Assembly (NCBI GenBank): GCA_017397655.1 | Contig: JAFQIG010000082.1 | Coordinates: 1 to 64,000, forward strand | Length of the DNA: 64,000 nucleotides | Origin: Clostridia bacterium | GTDB lineage: Bacteria; Bacillota; Clostridia; Oscillospirales; Acutalibacteraceae | Direction of reading: 5' to 3' | In this document: one piece after another, positions 62,892-64,000 of the stretch | Layout: the number at the start of each line of letters is the position of its first letter | How positions within the stretch are numbered: position 1 is the stretch's first letter | Program-made: the position numbers and the translations under genes | Notes under the pieces: model-generated | What the model was told of the DNA's origin: nothing | Database searches by the model: none | What the model saw: only the letters and a program-made list of their open reading frames with translations

Positions 62892-64000
62892 TTACTTACA
62901 GAAAATCTCAGGTTTTGTCAACAGACCGATCTTTCTGAGAACGTATTCATATGCCCAATGATCGCCGTCTGTACGCCAGGAATTAGGTCCGTGGTGAGAG
63001 TTGTTCTCGTTTGTGTTGTGAACAGGTCCGAATGCATTGTAACGGTGTCCGAACAGCGTGATGTCAACGTTGTGATTGCCGTCGGAAAGATTGTCGATTC
63101 TGAGCTTATACGGCGGGAATGCGATTCTGCCTTTTCTTTCACCGTCAACGGCAACTGTAGCAAGAGTGCCCTTGAGTCTCTTTGTTTCGACAAGAAGGTT
63201 ATTTCCTTCTGCTTCGAGATGATATGTAATATTACCTGAATAGAAGGGGAGACCTTGTGTGTGAATCGAATCGAAAGCAAGCTTTTCGGGAAGATCACAG
63301 ATAGTTTTGACAGTGCCGATTACATTAACACCGAAATTACCGAGAATATAGCACCATTCGGTATTGGTGACTGATCCGAACGGTAATGTGATAACAAGAA
63401 TGTTTTCACCCTTAACGATATCGGGAAGGGCAACCGTCTTGATATCTTTATCGGTAAACCAACCTGTAACATCGTTCTTTACGTCTGTACCGTTAAAGTT
63501 GATTACAGCTTTTTCTGCATCTTCAAGTGCAAGCTCAGCACCCTTGTAATCGATCAGACTGTCAAAGCGGAATCGAAGAGTGATTGTGTGGGTAGGTATT
63601 TCGCCCTTAACGACCCACGGCTGAGGTACGTGGTGATCACGCTTTAAGCAACCGACGATATCTCTGCAGGTGTTATCAAGACGAAGAATTTCTTCTTCGG
63701 GCATATATTCGCCGTCATCCAGCTTATATTCAGCCATATCAAGCAAGAGTGCATTGCGCTCGGAAAGCGTGTAAGGAACAAGCGAGGGGATGTAGGCACA
63801 TTTGTCATAGTTGATGCGGTCAGCTGTGCAGACATCGTCCTGTCTCTTGCCCGGAACGAGCTTCAGAAGCAAGCTGTCATAGTCATACATGCCTTTTGAG
63901 ATGATTGTGCGACCGTGAAGATATTCGCAAGCAAGCGGTGAAATATCACCGTTCATTGTATCGTAAAGATAGGGTGTGTATTCGCCGTTGATGGTGATGT
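62892..64000 (-). CDS. C-terminal part of a large glycan-active or beta-sandwich protein (truncated by window)
   Basis: Frame open to the window edge, so the true start lies beyond 64000; at least 369 residues are visible. Two beta-sandwich regions: one with NFNGTDVKNDVTGWFTDKDI and VKGENILVITLPFG, typical of galactose-binding-like lids in alpha-L-rhamnosidase/GH2-type enzymes, and a later one ending YAYEYVLRKIGLL. No catalytic motif in the visible part. WRTDGDHWAYEYVLRKIG and HNTNENNSHHGPN are characteristic of the C-termini of large uncharacterised clostridial glycosidases. Paired with the secreted phosphoesterase, 13 nt apart. Confidence 0.5.
   Translation of the reverse strand, partial: ITINGEYTPYLYDTMNGDISPLACEYLHGRTIISKGMYDYDSLLLKLVPGKRQDDVCTADRINYDKCAYIPSLVPYTLSERNALLLDMAEYKLDDGEYMPEEEILRLDNTCRDIVGCLKRDHHVPQPWVVKGEIPTHTITLRFRFDSLIDYKGAELALEDAEKAVINFNGTDVKNDVTGWFTDKDIKTVALPDIVKGENILVITLPFGSVTNTEWCYILGNFGVNVIGTVKTICDLPEKLAFDSIHTQGLPFYSGNITYHLEAEGNNLLVETKRLKGTLATVAVDGERKGRIAFPPYKLRIDNLSDGNHNVDITLFGHRYNAFGPVHNTNENNSHHGPNSWRTDGDHWAYEYVLRKIGLLTKPEIFCK

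Overview
The window looks like a chromosomal segment of a low-to-moderate GC, spore-forming member of the Clostridia, most likely the Oscillospiraceae/Ruminococcaceae. This is inferred from the spoIIA sporulation operon, a SipL-like SPOCS/LysM protein, a clostridial-type divergent topoisomerase pair, strong GGAGG-type ribosome binding sites, and sigma-A promoters with 16-18 bp spacers. No phage, transposase, CRISPR array, rRNA or tRNA gene was recognised.

Layout. 1-6249: the 3' end of ftsH, a small membrane protein, and a divergent type IIA topoisomerase pair. 6364-7706: secG and a degenerate glycosyltransferase-like protein. 7786-18121: one tightly packed run of eight genes (ferredoxin-flavodoxin protein, Gfo/Idh oxidoreductase, HAD and histidine phosphatases, GH2, a GlcNAc-type kinase, GH84, and a GlmU-like nucleotidyltransferase). 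It looks like a hexosamine/galactoside salvage cluster without a transporter or deacetylase. 18145-20501: a 41-codon monocistronic gene with its own promoter and terminator, a secreted Ig-like protein, and a structured intergenic repeat. 20502-29046: yigZ, dgt, dnaG, rpoD, valS, folC. 29125-30530: spoIIAA-spoIIAB-sigF. 30561-36242: a pyrimidine operon, pyrC-K-D-F-E-B-I.

36243-42132: a secreted phosphatase, an acyltransferase-like protein, a small lipoprotein, a GDPD-like pseudoenzyme, a USP-like protein and ackA. 42272-48350: a Gld-type ABC system (ATPase, frameshifted permease, GldG-like, DUF4340) preceded by a perfect palindrome, then tmcAL. 48577-50115: the SipL-like protein. 50125-50658: two further copies of the structured repeat. 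50666-57922 (minus strand): an ACT-ACT-metallo-beta-lactamase fusion, a secreted PHP protein, a 35-codon gene too short for usual annotation, a flavoprotein, a sugar isomerase-like protein, tgt and queA. 57950-61353: asd-dapA-dapB plus a free-standing aspartokinase-type regulatory ACT pair, with a possible attenuator in the leader. 61358-61729: a small cysteine protein whose ribosome binding site lies inside a long inverted repeat. 61739-64000 (minus strand): a secreted phosphoesterase and the 3' part of a large exported-type glycan enzyme.

The main novelties are the two small genes, the composite intergenic repeats, the ACT-MBL fusion, the transporter-less salvage operon, the RBS-sequestering structure at 61358-61432, and recurring aromatic C-terminal tails on the secreted proteins.
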